Below are positions 62,990 to 64,000 of a DNA stretch of 64,000 bases, piece by piece. Made by a program: the position numbers and the translations under genes. The notes under the pieces are model-generated. The model worked only from the letters and a program-made list of their open reading frames with translations, did no database searches and was not told the DNA's origin. Source of the stretch: an uncultured Clostridia bacterium (GTDB taxonomy: Bacteria > Bacillota_A > Clostridia > TANB77 > CAG-508); contig CALYAC010000005.1 in NCBI GenBank assembly GCA_944393405.1, positions 54,380 through 118,379 of the forward strand. Direction: 5' to 3'. Each line of letters begins with the position of its first letter. The first letter of the stretch is position 1.

Positions 62990-63734
62990 TTACATATTCC
63001 ATCCTCCGTTTATTGATATTATTGCTCCTGTAGTATAGTCATCTTCTATTAGCCATGAAATGCTTTTGGCTATATTTTCTGCACTTCCTATTCTTTCTAA
63101 TGGAATCTCCTCTTTTATATTGTTAATAACATCTTCAGAATATACTTTATTCATATCTGTATCTATAATACCTGGCGCTATAGCATTAACTCTTATATTA
63201 GATGGTCCGTAGTTCTTTTGCTAGTGCTTTTGTAAACCCTATTAATCCTGCTTTAGCTGTAGAATAGTGTACTTCACAACTACTACCTATTTCTCCCCAA
63301 ATCGATGAAATATTTATAATTAAACCTGATTTGTTATGTATCATATTTTTTGCAGCTTCTCTTGAACAATAAAAAGCTGATGTTAAGTTAACATCCATCA
63401 TTGTTTTCCAATCATCATCCGTAATATCTGTAAATAATTTAGTTTGTGATATACCAGCATTATTTATTAAAACATCAATTTTTCCATATTTCTCTATTGT
63501 ATAATTTATAAGTTTATCTGCTTCCTCTCTCTTGGATACATCAGCTTTATAAATATCTACAAAAAAACCTTGTTTTTTTAAGTCATTTTCCACACTTTTT
63601 GCACTCTCTTCAGACTTATTATAATTTAATACTACTATATTTCCATCTTTAGCTAACTTTTTTACAATTGCAGAACCTATTCCCCTTGAACCTCCTGTTA
63701 CTATTATTATTTTACTATTTAATATTTCTTCCAT
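62990..63734 (-). pseudogene. SDR oxidoreductase (FabG-like) broken by a one-base frameshift
   Basis: The first frame encodes a short-chain dehydrogenase: VTGGSRGIGSA near the N-terminus, NNAGIS near 91, the SDR catalytic Ser and Y-S-T-A-K in the middle, and KELRTI at its stop (63198). Removing one base at about 63206-63209 lets the frame run on as KELGPSNIRVNAIAPG to INGGWNM and a TAA at 62990-62992. The completed protein would be about 247 residues, the usual FabG length. These enzymes reduce 3-oxoacyl or similar carbonyls with NAD(P)H. The break could be real or a sequencing error. Confidence 0.82.
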
Positions 63735-63807
63735 TTATTATATTCTCTCCTTTATGTTTTATTATCATAAATTTACTTTTATAATATTATAATATATTTA
63801 CTATAAA

Positions 63808-63840
63808 AAAAGAAGAACTAGTAAATCCAGTTCTTCTTTT
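63808..63840 (-). terminator. Terminator of the tRNA-Glu/tRNA-Thr unit
   Basis: On the minus strand, AAAAGAAGAACT and its complement form a stem, followed by a T-rich run after the tRNA genes. Confidence 0.8.
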
Positions 63841-63844
63841 GGTT

Positions 63845-63920
<76 letters not shown>

Positions 63921-63924
63921 ATTT

Positions 63925-63999
63925 TGGTGACCCCGACGGGAATCGAACCCATGTCTCCGCCGTGAAAGGGCGATGTCTTAACCGCTTGACCACGGGGCC
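63925..63999 (-). tRNA. tRNA-Glu (TTC)
   Basis: A full cloverleaf is visible: acceptor GGCCCCG/CGGGGTC, anticodon loop CTTTCAC with anticodon TTC, TTCGATT T-loop, encoded CCA. It lies 4 bases upstream of tRNA-Thr and is likely cotranscribed with it. Confidence 0.95.
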
Positions 64000-64000
64000 T

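Overview
The window looks like a chromosomal piece of a low-GC, Gram-positive anaerobe of the class Clostridia, most likely an uncultured gut lineage; this is inferred, not shown. The signs are very AT-rich DNA, TTGACA/TATAAT promoters with 17-base spacers, AGGAGG ribosome sites, tRNA genes with encoded CCA, a Spo0E-like protein, the YmfF/YmfH M16 pair, a VanW protein and a GH25/LysM lysozyme. The standard genetic code fits.

1-11 kb (minus strand): a type IV secretion (conjugation-like) operon. In transcription order it holds three VirB2/TrbC-like pilins, PrgI, a TraC-like membrane-anchored protein, a VirB4 ATPase, a VirB6/TrbL channel protein, a VirB8-like protein and an M23 wall hydrolase cut by the window edge. 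No relaxase, coupling protein or integrase is visible.

11-38 kb: housekeeping and accessory genes. These include a Spo0E-like protein, the M16 pair, ribosomal protein S21, lysozyme, cysteine synthase, a metallophosphatase with a eukaryote-type UDP-sugar pyrophosphorylase, a dGTPase, a lone ATP-cone protein, a Crp/Fnr regulator, an MBL hydrolase, TspO, DUF2207, M18 and M14 peptidases, a membrane-anchored CYTH protein, divergent tRNA-Pro and tRNA-Arg, a NUC1 nuclease, a FAD/Rieske oxidoreductase, FolC and a frameshifted HtrA.

38-51 kb: the most interesting part. A two-module nonribosomal peptide synthetase (C-A-T-C-A-T-reductase) is flanked by a divergent acyl-CoA synthetase and followed by a sensor kinase and a response regulator with an HD-GYP domain. 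A terminal reductase on a dimodular enzyme predicts a dipeptide aldehyde or a pyrazinone derived from it. The starter condensation domain and the adjacent ligase suggest N-acylation. The first adenylation domain is broken by one extra base in an A5 run.

51-64 kb: a DUF975-like protein, Tex, a GNAT acetyltransferase, a DUF4190/DUF4352-like lipid-bilayer protein, an ABC-F ATPase, CorA, tRNA-Lys, a probably leaderless small gene, a serine hydrolase, VanW, an XRE-S24 regulator, a CBM25-like protein, a frameshifted SDR and tRNA-Thr/tRNA-Glu.

Two patterns cut across the window. Four isolated genes (11.1, 26.3, 30.0 and 58.9 kb) have clearly higher GC than their neighbours, each with its own promoter and strong terminator. 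Three genes (htrA, NRPS, SDR) are each broken by a single extra base, which may be assembly error or real decay.
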